In this document: positions 27,601 through 41,600 of the stretch, one piece after another
How the letters are laid out: every line of letters begins with the position of its first letter
Position numbering within the stretch: the first letter of the stretch is position 1
Assembly (NCBI RefSeq): GCF_947507565.1
Contig: NC_089189.1
Span: 682,001-746,000 of the forward strand
From: Oscarella lobularis
Taxonomy: Eukaryota > Porifera > Homoscleromorpha > Homosclerophorida > Oscarellidae
Length of the DNA stretch: 64,000 nucleotides
Direction of reading: 5' to 3'
Translations under genes and position numbers: made by a program
Notes under the pieces: generated by a model
What the model saw: the letters and a program-made list of their open reading frames with translations, nothing else
Told to the model about the DNA's origin: nothing
Databases searched by the model: none

Positions 27601-30600
27601 AGATTGCCGGTTTGCCGCGCGACGCCCTGTCGGTCGAAAACGGCGTCGTCGTTCAGTTCTCGCGTCGCTGGCCGCTCTTCATCGATCCCCAAGGCCAGGC
27701 GAATAAGTGGGTGAAGAACTTGGAGAAGGACAACGGCTTGGACGTCGTGAAATTAACCGATCGCGATTTTTTGCGAAGTCTCGAGAACGCCGTTCGATTC
27801 GGCAAGCCGTGCCTGCTCGAGAACGTCGGCGAGGAACTCGATCCGGCGCTCGAGCCGATTCTTCTCAAGCAGACGTTCAAGCAGGCGGGCAGCGTCGTGA
27901 TTAAGCTCGGCGATTCGACGATTCCCTATCACGACGACTTCAAGTTGTACATCACGACGAAATTGCCGAATCCCCACTACACGCCCGAAGTGTCGACGAA
28001 AGTGACGCTCGTGAATTTTACGCTCTCGCCGAGCGGTCTCGAGGATCAGATGCTCGCGCTCGCCGTCGCCGAAGAGCGACCCGATTTGGAGGAGGCGAAG
28101 AATCAGCTCATCGTTTCGAATGCGCGAATGCGACAGGAGTTGAAGGAAATCGAGGATAAAATTCTCGAAAAGTTGTCGAATTCCGAAGGATCGCCTGTCG
28201 ACGATTTGGACTTGATCGACACGTTGGAAAAGTCGAAGGCGAAGTCGGAGGAGATCAAGGCGAAAGTGGCGGTCGCCGAGCAGACGGAAAAGGATATTGA
28301 CACGACGCGAAGTCAGTATATACCGGTGGCTGTGAGAACGCAGATTCTCTTCTTCTGCGTAACGGATCTGGTATCGTTTTTCTATTCATCTGTTTATTTC
28401 GATATACGTTCTCTCTTTAGGCGAACATCGATCCTATGTATCAGTATTCGTTGGAGTGGTTCATCAGCATTTTCCTTGGGACTATATCGAATGCTGAAGC
28501 TTCAGGTATTTCCTATCTAATCATCTTATAGAAAATTCGAATTTTAACTTGCAGATGACGTTGCGGAACGAATTTCGAACATCAACGATTATTTCACCTT
28601 CAGTCTCTACAGCAACGTGTGCCGAAGTTTATTCGAGAAACACAAGCTTCTCTTCTCGTTTCTCCTCTGCGCACGCATTCTAATGAACGAAAACAAAATC
28701 GACATGGTAAGAAGGTACAGGAGAAAAGAGATGCGGACTCTGAGTCTCTATCGTAGGCTGAATGGCGTCATCTCATCGCCGGAGGCACGTCGACTCCGAA
28801 AGATCTACCAAATCCGTCTCCCGATTGGATATCGCAAAGATCTTGGTCTGAAATCCTCACCTTGCCTTCGCTGGTAATAGAGACGACGATTCTTCCGATT
28901 GGGGCCCCCCAAAAAAGCAAAATCTCTTTTCTCAGCCAAATTTCGTCACGTTCGCCGACGACTTCATCGAACACGTCGCCGGCTTCAAAACGATATTCGA
29001 CAGCGACGAACCCCATCGCGAACCGCTTCCGGGTTCCCTCAACGATCGACTGAACGCCTTTCAAAAGCTTCTCGTTCTCCGCTCCATTCGCGCCGATCGC
29101 GTCACGAACGCGATGCAGGACTTCGTCTCCGATCAATTGGGCCAGCGTTTCATCGAGCCCCAAACCGCCGATCTATCTCTCGCCTTCAAAGACTCGTCGG
29201 CGACGTGTCCGCTCATTTTCGTCCTCTCCGTCGGCACCGATCCCGCCGCCGATTTGTACAAGTTCGCCGAGGAGATGAAGTTTTCTAAAAAATTGACGGC
29301 GATATCGTTGGGACAAGGACAGGGGCCGCGCGCCGAGGCGATGATGAAGAGCGCCATGGAGCGAGGCAAGTGGGTTTTCTTTCAGAATTGTCATCTGTCG
29401 CCGAGCTGGATGCCGTCGTTGGAAAGACTCGTCGAGCAGATCGATGCAGAAAAGGTAAATTGGGGACGTGATCTTGTGTGTTTATTTTTTGGAGATTTTT
29501 TTCGCTTAATTAAGGTTCATCGGGATTTTCGGCTTTGGTTGACGAGTATGCCCAGTCCGAAATTTCCCGTGTCGATTCTGCAGAACGGATCGAAGATGAC
29601 GGTGGAGCCGCCGCGCGGAATCAAGGCCAATCTGCTTCAGTCTTTCGCCAATTTCAACGACGATTTTCTCAACTCGTGCTCCAAGGTGCGTGGCTTAGAC
29701 CGTCTTCGTTGTCGAGTCATATTCATGGGCTCCCCTATAGAGTGCGGTTTTTAAGTCTCTGTTGCTTTCTCTCTGTCTCTTCCACGGCGTCACGTTGGAA
29801 CGGCGCAAATTCGGCGCACTCGGCTTCAACATACCGTACGAATTCACGACGGGCGACTTGCGCATTTGCATCAGCCAGCTCAAGATGTTTCTCGACGAAT
29901 ACCAAAACGTTCCCTATAAGGTAAAAATCAAATTATTAATTTTAGTTTTCATAGCCAAACTTTTTGAATTAAACCCTCAGGTTTTGAAATACACGGCTGG
30001 ACACATCAACTACGGCGGGCGCGTGACAGACGATTGGGATAGGCGTTGCATTATGAATATCCTCGAAGGCTACTACAATCCCGACATCTTGAATCCCGAG
30101 CACGTTTACTCCGAATCGGGGATTTATCATCAGCTGGAGGAGGATTCCGAGCACGCTGTAAGTAAAGAAAATCGATGAAAGGTCAAGGTCTTTTATTTCT
30201 TGATATAGGCCTACGTGGCGTACATAAAGAGTCTTCCTATTAATGATACGCCGGAGATATTCGCACTGCACAGCAACGCCAACATTACTTTCGCTCAAAA
30301 CGAGACGTTTGCTTTGCTAAATGGGCTCGTCAAACTGCAACCGAAATCGAGCGGAGGAACGGGTCGTTCCATGGAAGAGGTAAAAAGAAAAAAAGCAATT
30401 TAAAAATTATTAAATTATTAAATCTTTAATTTTTTTCTTTCTCGCTATAGGTGGTCGAAGAGACGTCGAAGAGCATTCTTGAGAAGGTCCCCGGTCCCAT
30501 CGACTTGGACCCGATCTCGAAAAAATACCCCGTCAAATACGAAGAATCGATGAACACCGTTCTCGTCCAAGAGCTCATCCGCTACAATCGTCTCCTTCGC

Positions 30601-31350
30601 GTCATTCGTCGCACGCTCAGCGATCTCACGAAGGCTCTCAAGGGTCTCGTCGTCATGTCGCAAGAACTCGAAACGATGGCGAACAGTCTCTACAACAACG
30701 CCGTTCCCGCGCTGTGGGCCGCCAAAGCGTATCCGTCCCTAAAGCCCCTTGCCTCTTGGGTCGCCGATCTCGTCGCTCGTATGGCGTTCATACAGGAATG
30801 GATCGACGATGGAATACCGTCCGTTTTCTGGATTTCCGGGTTCTTTTTTCCGCAGGCTTTTCTCACCGGAACGCTGCAGAATTACGCTCGAAAAGCCGTG
30901 ATATCGATCGATACGATTAGCTTCGATTTCGTCGTGCGACGCGAGACGGCCGCCGAGCTGGCGACGCGGCCCGAGAACGGTTGCTACATACGCGGACTGT
31001 TTCTCGAGGGCGCTTCGTGGAACGGCGACGCCGCCGAATTGGCCGAATCGCGACCTAAGGAACTTTATACCGAATTTCCGATTATTCATCTCGTGCCCGC
31101 GGAAAATCGCAAAATTCCCGAAACGGGTATGTACGTGTGTCCCGTTTATAAGACCCTTACTAGAGCTGGTAAGCACATGCGATCTATCGATGAGTTGCGA
31201 TGTGAGTAATGATCTTTTTTTTTCTAAGGCACTTTGTCTACTACGGGTCATTCCACCAATTATGTCGTATCTATTGAAATTCCGTCTAGCAAGCCGCAGC
31301 GCCACTGGATCAAACGAGGTGTGGCGTTGCTTTGCGCCCTCAATTATTAG
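15647..31350 (+). CDS. DNAH1: Axonemal dynein heavy chain 1 (inner arm)
   Basis: About 35 exons; from 16121 onward 34 exons sum to 12,252 nt (4,083 aa) with all phases closing, ending at TAG 31348-31350 after [11 protein letters not shown]. The first exon(s) (proposed ATG 15647; possible extra exon near 15853-15927) are unresolved. The tail region matches DNAH1 throughout ([35 protein letters not shown]). AAA1 P-loop GPAGTGKTE near 21150, AAA2 GPTGAGKT near 22000, AAA3 GPTGTGKS near 24315, AAA4 GVGGSGRQS near 25475; the stalk coiled coils and microtubule-binding tip lie at ~26400-27400, AAA5/6 and C-terminal domain after that. Largest exons are 20683-22356, 26076-27096 and 27153-28370. Exon 18545-18664 ends in a GC donor. 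DNAH1 drives ciliary and flagellar beating as a single-headed inner-arm motor. No disruption is seen, so the gene looks functional. Confidence 0.93.
22607..23758 (+). other. Large DNAH1 intron (1,152 nt) with promoter-like and repeat sequence
   Basis: All other DNAH1 introns are roughly 45-200 nt, so this one is an outlier. It contains a directly repeated CGGCCGATTG near 23152-23169 and a TATAAATA box at 23246-23253. A 67-codon frame at 23349-23552 follows the box but resembles nothing known. I see no transposase, tRNA or recognisable snRNA. Confidence 0.5.
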
Positions 31351-31462
31351 TTACTGGAACCACGTTGGACGTATGCATTATTGCTATTGCTATTGGTATT
31401 TGAACATGTGACATCCTTGCAGTGGAATTCGCATCCGGGCGGCCGTGGCACGTTTTCTTCTC

Positions 31463-33426
<1,964 letters not shown>

Positions 33427-33657
33427 CTACGAACAACAACCACGTGCATCATTTTAGCCAATATAGTATACTAGCAAAGAGACGTCATTCCCCCTCCCCT
33501 CCTCTCCTCCCAATGCATTGGTGGTTGCACACGTATCGGAAATGAGTCGCCCTACCCGATCTCACTAAATTCAACGTCGAAAAGTTATATACAAGAATGA
33601 ATACTAATCAAGATTCTACAGATAAATCCGCGAGCTAAAAAATAGAAAATAACGTGA

Positions 33658-34902
33658 TCATGCAACAGTGCAACACTTCTCCTTAAATCCTAACGACTCT
33701 CGACCGTCCTCCTCGTCGCTGTCGTACATTTCTACAGTACTTCCCGCTCGCCTCAGATAGGCCCCGTTGCCGCCGACGCCCCGACTAAGTCTCCCGCTCT
33801 CCTCCTCGTCGCTTCCCACACCCAATTCCTGATTTAAACGTATAAGTCCCCGGGAGACTTGCAGGAACGCGTCCTGAACGCCGGCGTCGGTCATCGCCGA
33901 CGTCTCGAAGAAATAGGCGTCGATCGAGTCGGCGTACTCTTGGGCCTTGGCGCGATCGACGGCTCGTTGGCTTTCCAAGTCCGATTTGTTGCCGACGAGG
34001 CACATTACTATTCGTCCCTCTACGTTGCGCTTTAGTTCTGGGAAATATATATTCGATGAGGTTTAATAATTAATTAATTAATTAATTTTTCTTCGCTTAC
34101 CGTTTACCCAGCTTTGTATTGCCTCGAAACTGGTCAGTGACGTAATGTCGTATACTAGCATCGCTGCGTTTGCCTTTCGATAGTACATTGGTGCCTAGGG
34201 AATACATAGTAATAAGTAGGCAATATACAGCAATCCAAGTACTACTGTATATCATGCTAGTACTTGGAATACATATACCAGTTACATCTGCTTGCTGACA
34301 ATATTGATGAAACATGGCATATCATAATTAATAATCAGAAATTTAACGCAAAAAATACAGACAGCTGCTATAAATAATTTCTATTATTACTTATCCCCCT
34401 CAAATGGACTCCCAACACGTACAACTAAAACTAGACTACTCAATAAATAGCCTGATACAAGCCTGGTACAAGCACACGTGCTATCATCATTACCATAGAC
34501 CGGAATCTAAACGAAAAAAACAAATAATTGCCAAACGTAAATAAGTGTAGTGTACTGACCGTTCTTGACCCGCCGTGTCCCACAATTGTAATTTCACGCG
34601 ATGATTTTCGACCGTTCTAACAATCAATAGTACCCATAGAGTGTCAGCACACCCAATGTATGTGTATTCATACAGTTTGAAAGTGAAGAACGACGCCCCT
34701 ATCGTCGGACTGACCGTATTAGAAAAGAGTTTGCCTATGTAGCGAAGCACGAGCGACGTCTTTCCGACTCCTGAACGTGCGCAATACGATGTTCTCCCCC
34801 ATCCCCGTCACCCATTCCTCCGCCTCCCACTCCGCGCTCACCTTGACTGCCTAGAACGACGATTTTCGCTTCCAACGACATGACTCCGCTGCTGCTGCTC
34901 AT
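33658..34902 (-). CDS. Rab-family small GTPase, Rab5/22/31-like
   Basis: Six exons: 34842-34902, 34674-34770, 34560-34616, 34494-34506, 34101-34194, 33658-34037; 233 aa. All GTPase motifs are present: GSQGVGKTS (G1), TIGASF (switch I), WDTAGQER (G3), APMYYR, GNKSDL (G4) and ETSA (G5). The C-terminus ends KEKCCTVA, a double-cysteine prenylation site. YADSI and APMYYR point to the Rab5/Rab22/Rab31 branch, which acts on early endosomes, but the insert after the fold (an acidic, Ser/Gly-rich segment of about 50 residues) is unlike those proteins, so I give no symbol. Exon 4 is a 13-nt microexon coding the FRSM part of switch II. A minor alternative start lies at MSLEAK seven residues in. Confidence 0.87.
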
Positions 34903-35738
34903 TCGCTCGACGTTTCCTTGCGTCGCCCGCAAATGCAGCCCACCTCGAGTCGTCACGTGAAGTGCGGTATGAGCTGGTTGCTATACGGGATTGTTCTACA
35001 CGTTGTGGAGGTCCGCCCGGTGTATGGTTTCTCACTGACGCCTAGCGCTCGTGCATGGATCATTGAGTGTTATGCGACACCATTCTGATTCACCTAGTTT
35101 GCTACCTGTACCTGAGGGCCGTGACTGAGTAGCAGCATGCGCTGCATCTATGAACAAAAGTGTCCATACTAGACTGCAATTTCAGTAGACTAGTAGGCAG
35201 ATACAAAGCGTGGTTACCACTCTATCTGATCTAGAGTTGCTAGGACAATGCCAATGCGACCCTATCTGCCATTGTGTTCTAATTGAATTGGTACTGACTT
35301 ATCAATTCAAAAATGTTATTATTGTTACGGGTATGCGGTTTCAGTTCTTACGCTTATCGAGCGCTGCAAAAAAATGAGGTTTCAGCCATTTACTCTTTTT
35401 AGTTAGAAGTTATAAAAAAATACTGTGTATGGGTGCTTCAATTTAGACAACAGTACTGCTGTCCCCTTCTGTGGTCTGCAGCTGATCTCAAAACATTCAA
35501 AGTTCTATTACGATTTAACTGTTATTCTGTCCAAGGAAAATAAACATGTTTAATTAATTAATCAAGAGATATACATTATTTATTTTATATATGGTAGATA
35601 GGTAATTATGTACGGCACCCGGTAGATCGACCATTACGTGTCGAGGGTTGTTCCGTCGGAAAATAAATTAATATCACTATCACTATCACTATCTGTACAC
35701 TGTGGGTCATTGATATTTACTTGTTTTCTGCTAGAAAA
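34903..35738. promoter_or_regulatory. Intergenic region between divergent Rab and AVL9 genes
   Basis: 836 bases separate two divergent starts. The interval is AT-rich toward AVL9 with TTAATTAATTAA runs near 35549 and a triplicated ATCACT near 35673-35692. It holds both promoters. I see no coding or RNA gene. Confidence 0.45.
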
Positions 35739-37975
35739 ATGTCCAGCGATAGCAGCGGAGATTGCAGCGTTCGCCACGTCGTCGTGGTCGATTTTCATTA
35801 TCAGAACGGGTGTCAGGTTAGTTGTGAACCATCAAAGTGCGTCGATACCTATTTGCCAACGATTTCAGATCGATTATTCCTTCCCGGAGATCGAATCGGA
35901 CAAAATAGCGACGATTTGGCGCTTTCTACCGCACTTATCGATTCCAGACGGCGCTCACAAGACAGAAGAAGGTAATTTTGACCACGAACAAGAACAAATC
36001 GAACGGTGTTCGCCTGTAGGATCCGTTTTCTTCACAATCCCGACTTCAGTTGAACATCCCTTCGGAGGAAAACGCATTTTCGGAATATCGTACTACAGAC
36101 AAATCGACGCAAACGTAAGGAAAGATAAAACTAAAAGACTTTTTATGTGTACGAGTTCCCCTGACAGGAAGTTCCATTGGAAGATCGAAAAACGCCGAGA
36201 TCGACTATATTGAAGGCAGTGGTTGTTCTGATAGATCAGGTTGGTCGATTTTCAGCCGAAATTTCTTTTCTAAATGCTCGTGCTCTCAAGCCATATTTTG
36301 GTTTTATTCATGCCAAATTGGTTGCCATAACGAAAGCCTACTTTGATTCAAAAGACTTTTCTAATAAGGAAATTATTAAAGTTAGTTGGACGATTGTAAT
36401 GGGCGCTTCCTTGTATTGTAGTCTCATTGCCTCTTGCAGGAGTTCTATGATAGTCTCTCCGTTTCATCTATTAAAAGAGAAGAACTGCACTTCTATCATA
36501 TTGGTACTTGAACGATTGTGGGCATATGGTTCTGACTAACGTTTTCAGGAATTAATTTATCTCATTTAATTAAAAAGTTTCGTCACAAGGTTAGCTTGTT
36601 GTATATTGATAGTCTTGGAATTAGAAACAAGGCTATTTCTTTTAATTAAAGATTTTGCTCATCTTCAAACTTCTCCTTCTTGAGCAGAAAGTAAGATCTA
36701 GAAGAGACCTGTATCTTTGGCTTACGGGCTGTCCAGGTTCTATTCTATGGAGCTTCTGCAGAGAGAGTTTGCTTCACGTTTCTATCATTTCTCTCTATAT
36801 ATCCAGGTGAAGACGATATGCAGAGCCACGCGAGAGTATCATACGTATACTTGCTCTAGGACTACTAAGTCAAGAATTGAGCTTTAGCCAGAGCAGTGAA
36901 CCTAAAGTCAGTTGAACACAACACGAATCTTATTTTGTATACGCTATTTGTGCTAGGATGACATGGGATTTCCCTTGTCTTTATTTTCGAACGTAAGTAA
37001 GGGGAAGTAGCAGGGGTATTATTTTATAGTATCACTATTAGGAATGCGTTTTTGAGCCGTACTTGCCCCTGCAACAGCTTGAGAGTCTAACACTGGGAAA
37101 ATATAAGGGATATCTCGTTGGAGCAACGAATCCACTAATGAGGCATAAAACCGATTGGATTGATGCCGTTGTTGACGTAAGAATACCACGTGATTCTTTC
37201 TAGCAATTTAACTATTTACTCTAGGTTGAAGAATGCAGTCTAACGCTTACGTCGTCTTACCTCACTTCCGTGCTATCGTCTACTGTAGCGGATGAACGAT
37301 TCAGTCAATATTTGATTGATCACGTCGCGCCTGATATCGAAACCCAGGATGAGAGAACCCAATGGGAAGGAAGTGAAGAATGGATTCGAGCTCAATTCAA
37401 ACTCTATCTTGTCTCTCTCTTCTGCTGCTCCTTATGCCAAGGCAAAGGCCAAAATAAAATAATTATTTAATGATTACTTTAATTAAAGGGTCTGCTTTGT
37501 GGGCGGATTTCAACGATGATTATGTAGTGATGTTGAGATCGACTCAGCATTACTCAAAGTGGAAAGAGAAAGGGCAGCCAGGAATGACGGAAATTGAACC
37601 ACAGTACGTAGCGAACACTAAATTAATTTTTATGACGTCTTCAATTAATAGGCATCCATTTCATGGCCAAATGTCTCCTTCTGACGTCGGTCGCAGAGTA
37701 GCCAAGTACGTATCGAAGTCAATTTATTACGCGGCGCTCAACAGTTCATATTAAAAATAGATTTGTTGGTCTAAATGACGTGCAGGCGAGTCAGATCGTA
37801 GCAGATGCAAACAGAGCTATGAAAACGGTCAAAGAAACTATGGGCAAGATCTTGAATAGAACCGACTTCTAAAAATTAAACGAAGTATTGTTATTACGTA
37901 GGATCCTTGTGGTCAACAGCAAAGTCTTGGTTCAATCAAGATGACGAAGACAGTGAAGAGAAAAACACTGATTGA
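35739..37975 (+). CDS. AVL9: AVL9 homologue (late secretory pathway, DENN-like)
   Basis: Seventeen exons from ATG 35739 to TGA 37975 (first 35739-35816, last 37902-37975); 470 aa, phases closing. Recognisable blocks along AVL9: HVVVVDFHYQNGCQ, LPDGAH-type LSIPDGAH, FGISYYRQI, KAYFDSKDFS, LLLLEQKVLFY, GYLVGATN, WEGSEEWIRAQF, HPFHGQ. The family is a longin/DENN-like protein acting in late Golgi-to-surface traffic. It is shorter than the human protein (about 650 aa) because the low-complexity middle is nearly absent. Two introns begin with GC (37442-37488 and 37844-37901). Several introns here end TTAATTAAG or TTAATTAAAG instead of a pyrimidine-rich acceptor. Intron 36240-36290 was placed by alignment, as the read-through is also open. 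Confidence 0.88.
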
Positions 37976-38050
37976 TTTATTGCAAGAAAAAGACAAAGAG
38001 AAAAAGACAAACAGGTATCTATTGATCGAGTTCAACGTGTAGCTACGTAT

Positions 38051-38554
<504 letters not shown>

Positions 38555-38651
38555 TTTTTGTCTGATCCGGGTCTTCTTCCCGAACCAAACTGCTAAGTTC
38601 GTTCTTCTGGCAACTTGGAAGCGATTAGAAGGCTTCTGAATTAAGAAGGCG
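38555..38651. promoter_or_regulatory. 97-bp bidirectional promoter, HINT1-like gene and ankyrin-ROCO gene
   Basis: Only 97 bases separate the two divergent start codons, so 5' leaders and promoter elements of both genes must overlap. No TATA box is evident. Confidence 0.5.
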
Positions 38652-41600
38652 ATGCATCGAAATTCGAAAGATAAAGAGGATGCCGAAGAGATCAACCATC
38701 CTCTTCATTACGCTGCAAGAAATGGCCGTGTCTCGGTGTGCGAGTGTTTGATCGAGTCTGCTAGAGCAGATGTCAATTCGCGCGATGAATTTGGAAACCA
38801 AGCGCTCCACTTAGCTGCTCGACAAGGACACGTTGACGTTTGTAAATGCCTTATTGCAAATGGCACCGATAAGAATGCAAAAGGATTCAAAGATCGCTAC
38901 CCTATACATGATGCTGCAGTTGGGGGTCACGTCTCAGTGTGCGAGTATTTGATCGAGTCTGCTCAAGCTGATGTCAATTCACGTGATAAAAAAGGATGCC
39001 AACCACTTCACTTAGCTGCTGGTCAAGGACACGTTGACGTTTGTAAATGCCTTATTGCAAATGGCACCGATAAGAATGCAAAAGGATTCAAAGATCGCTA
39101 CCCTATACATGATGCTGCATTGGGGGGTCACGTCTCAGTGTGCGAGTATTTGATCGAGTCTGCTCAAGCTGATGTCAATTCACGTGATAAAAATGGAAGC
39201 CAACCACTTCACTTAGCTGCTTGGCAAGGACACGTTGACGTTTGTAAATGCCTTATTGCAAATGGCGCCGATAAGAATGCAATAGGATTCAAAGATCGCT
39301 ACCCTATACATGATGCTGCAGTTGGGGGTCACGTCTCAGTGTGCGAGTATTTGATCGAGTCTGCTCAAGCTGATGTCAATTCACGTGATAAAAAAGGACG
39401 CCAACCACTTCACTTAGCTGCTGGTCAAGGACACGTTGACGTTTGTAAATGCCTTATTGCAAATGGCACCGATAAGAATGCAAAAGGATTCAAAGATCGC
39501 TACCCTATACATGATGCTGCATTGGGGGGTCATGTCTCAGTGTGCGAGTATTTGATCGAGTCTGCTCAAGCTGATGTCAATTCACGTGATAAAAATGGAA
39601 GCCAACCACTTCACTTAGCTGCTTGGCAAGGACACGTTGACGTTTGTAAATGCCTTATTGCAAATGGCGCCGATAAGAATGCAATAGGATTCAAAGATCG
39701 CTACCCTATACATGATGCTGCAGTTGGGGGTCACGTCTCAGTGTGCGAGTATTTGATCGAGTCTGCTCAAGCTGATGTCAATTCACGTGATAAAAAAGGA
39801 CGCCAACCACTTCACTTAGCTGCTGGTCAAGGACACGTTGACGTTTGTAAATGCCTCATTGCAAATGGCGCCGATAAGAATGCAATAGGATTCGAAGATC
39901 GCTACCCTATACATGATGCTGCATTGGGGGGTCATGTCTCAGTGTGCGAGTATTTGATCGAGTCTGCTCAAGCTGATGTCAATTCACGTGATAAAAATGG
40001 AAGCCAACCACTTCACTTAGCTGCTTGGAAAGGACACGTTGACGTTTGTAAATGCCTTATTGCAAATGGCGCCGATAAGAATGCAATAGGATTCAAAGAT
40101 CGCTACCCTATACATGATGCTGCAGTTGGGGGTCACGTCTCAGTGTGCGAGTATTTGATCGAGTCTGCTCAAGCTGATGTCAATTCACGTGATAAAAAAG
40201 GACGCCAACCACTTCACTTAGCTGCTGGTCAAGGACACGTTGACGTTTGTAAATGCCTCATTGCAAATGGCGCCGATAAGAATGCAATAGGATTCGAAGA
40301 TCGCTACCCTATACATGATGCTGCATTGGGGGGTCATGTCTCAGTGTGCGAGTATTTGATCGAGTCTGCTCAAGCTGATGTCAATTCACGTGATAAAAAT
40401 GGAAGCCAACCACTTCACTTAGCTGCTTGGAAAGGACACGTTGACGTTTGTAAATGCCTTATTGCAAATGGCGCCGATAAGAATGCAATAGGATTCAAAG
40501 ATCGCTACCCTATACATGATGCTGCAGTTGGGGGTCACGTCTCAGTGTGCGAGTATTTGATCGAGTCTGCTCAAGCTGATGTCAATTCACGTGATAAAAA
40601 AGGACGCCAACCACTTCACTTAGCTGCTGGTCAAGGACACGTTGACGTTTGTAAATGCCTCATTGCAAATGGCGCCGATAAGAATGCAATAGGATTCGAA
40701 GATCGCTACCCTATACATGATGCTGCAGTTGGGGGTCACGTCTCAGTGTGCGAGTATTTGATCGAGTCTGCTCAAGCTGATGTCAATTCACGCGATGAGG
40801 ATGGAGACCATCCCCTTCACTTAGCTTCTTGGAAAGGACACGTTGACGTTTGTAAATGCCTCATTGCAAATGGCGCCGATAAGCATGCAAAAGGATTCGA
40901 AGATCGCTACCCTATACATTATGCTGCGTTTGGGGGTCACGTCTCAGTGTGCGAGTATTTGATCGAGTCTGCTCAAGCTGATGTCAATTCACGTGATAAA
41001 AATGGAAGCCAACCACTTCACTTAGCTGCTTGGCAAGGACACGTTGACGTTTGTAAATGCCTTATTGCAAATGGCACCGATAAGAATGCAATAGGATTCG
41101 AAGATCGCTACCCTATACATTATGCTGCAGTTGGGGGTCACGTCTCAGTGTGCGAGTATTTGATTGAGTCTGCTCAAGCTGATGTCAATTCACGCGATGA
41201 GGATGGAGACCATCCCCTTCACTTAGCTTCTTGGAAAGGACACGTTGACGTTTGTAAATGCCTCATTGCAAATGGCGCCGATAAGCATGCAAAAGGATTC
41301 GAAGATCGCTACCCTATACATTATGCTGCGTTTGGGGGTCACGTCTCAGTGTGCGAGTATTTGATCGAGTCTGCTCAAGCTGATGTCAATTCACGTGATA
41401 AAAATGGAAGCCAACCACTTCACTTAGCTGCTTGGCAAGGACACGTTGACGTTTGTAAATGCCTTATTGCAAATGGCACCGATAAGAATGCAATAGGATT
41501 CGAAGATCGCTACCCTATACATTATGCTGCAGTTGGGGGTCACGTCTCAGTGTGCGAGTATTTGATTGAGTCTGCTCAAGCTGATGTCAATTCACGCGAT

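Noticed and set aside
37844-37875. AVL9 stop codon shortly after KETMG (read-through TAA near 37871)
   Set aside because: A GC donor in this stretch joins a further exon whose SLWSTAKSWF resembles the family's C-terminus, so the stop is intronic.
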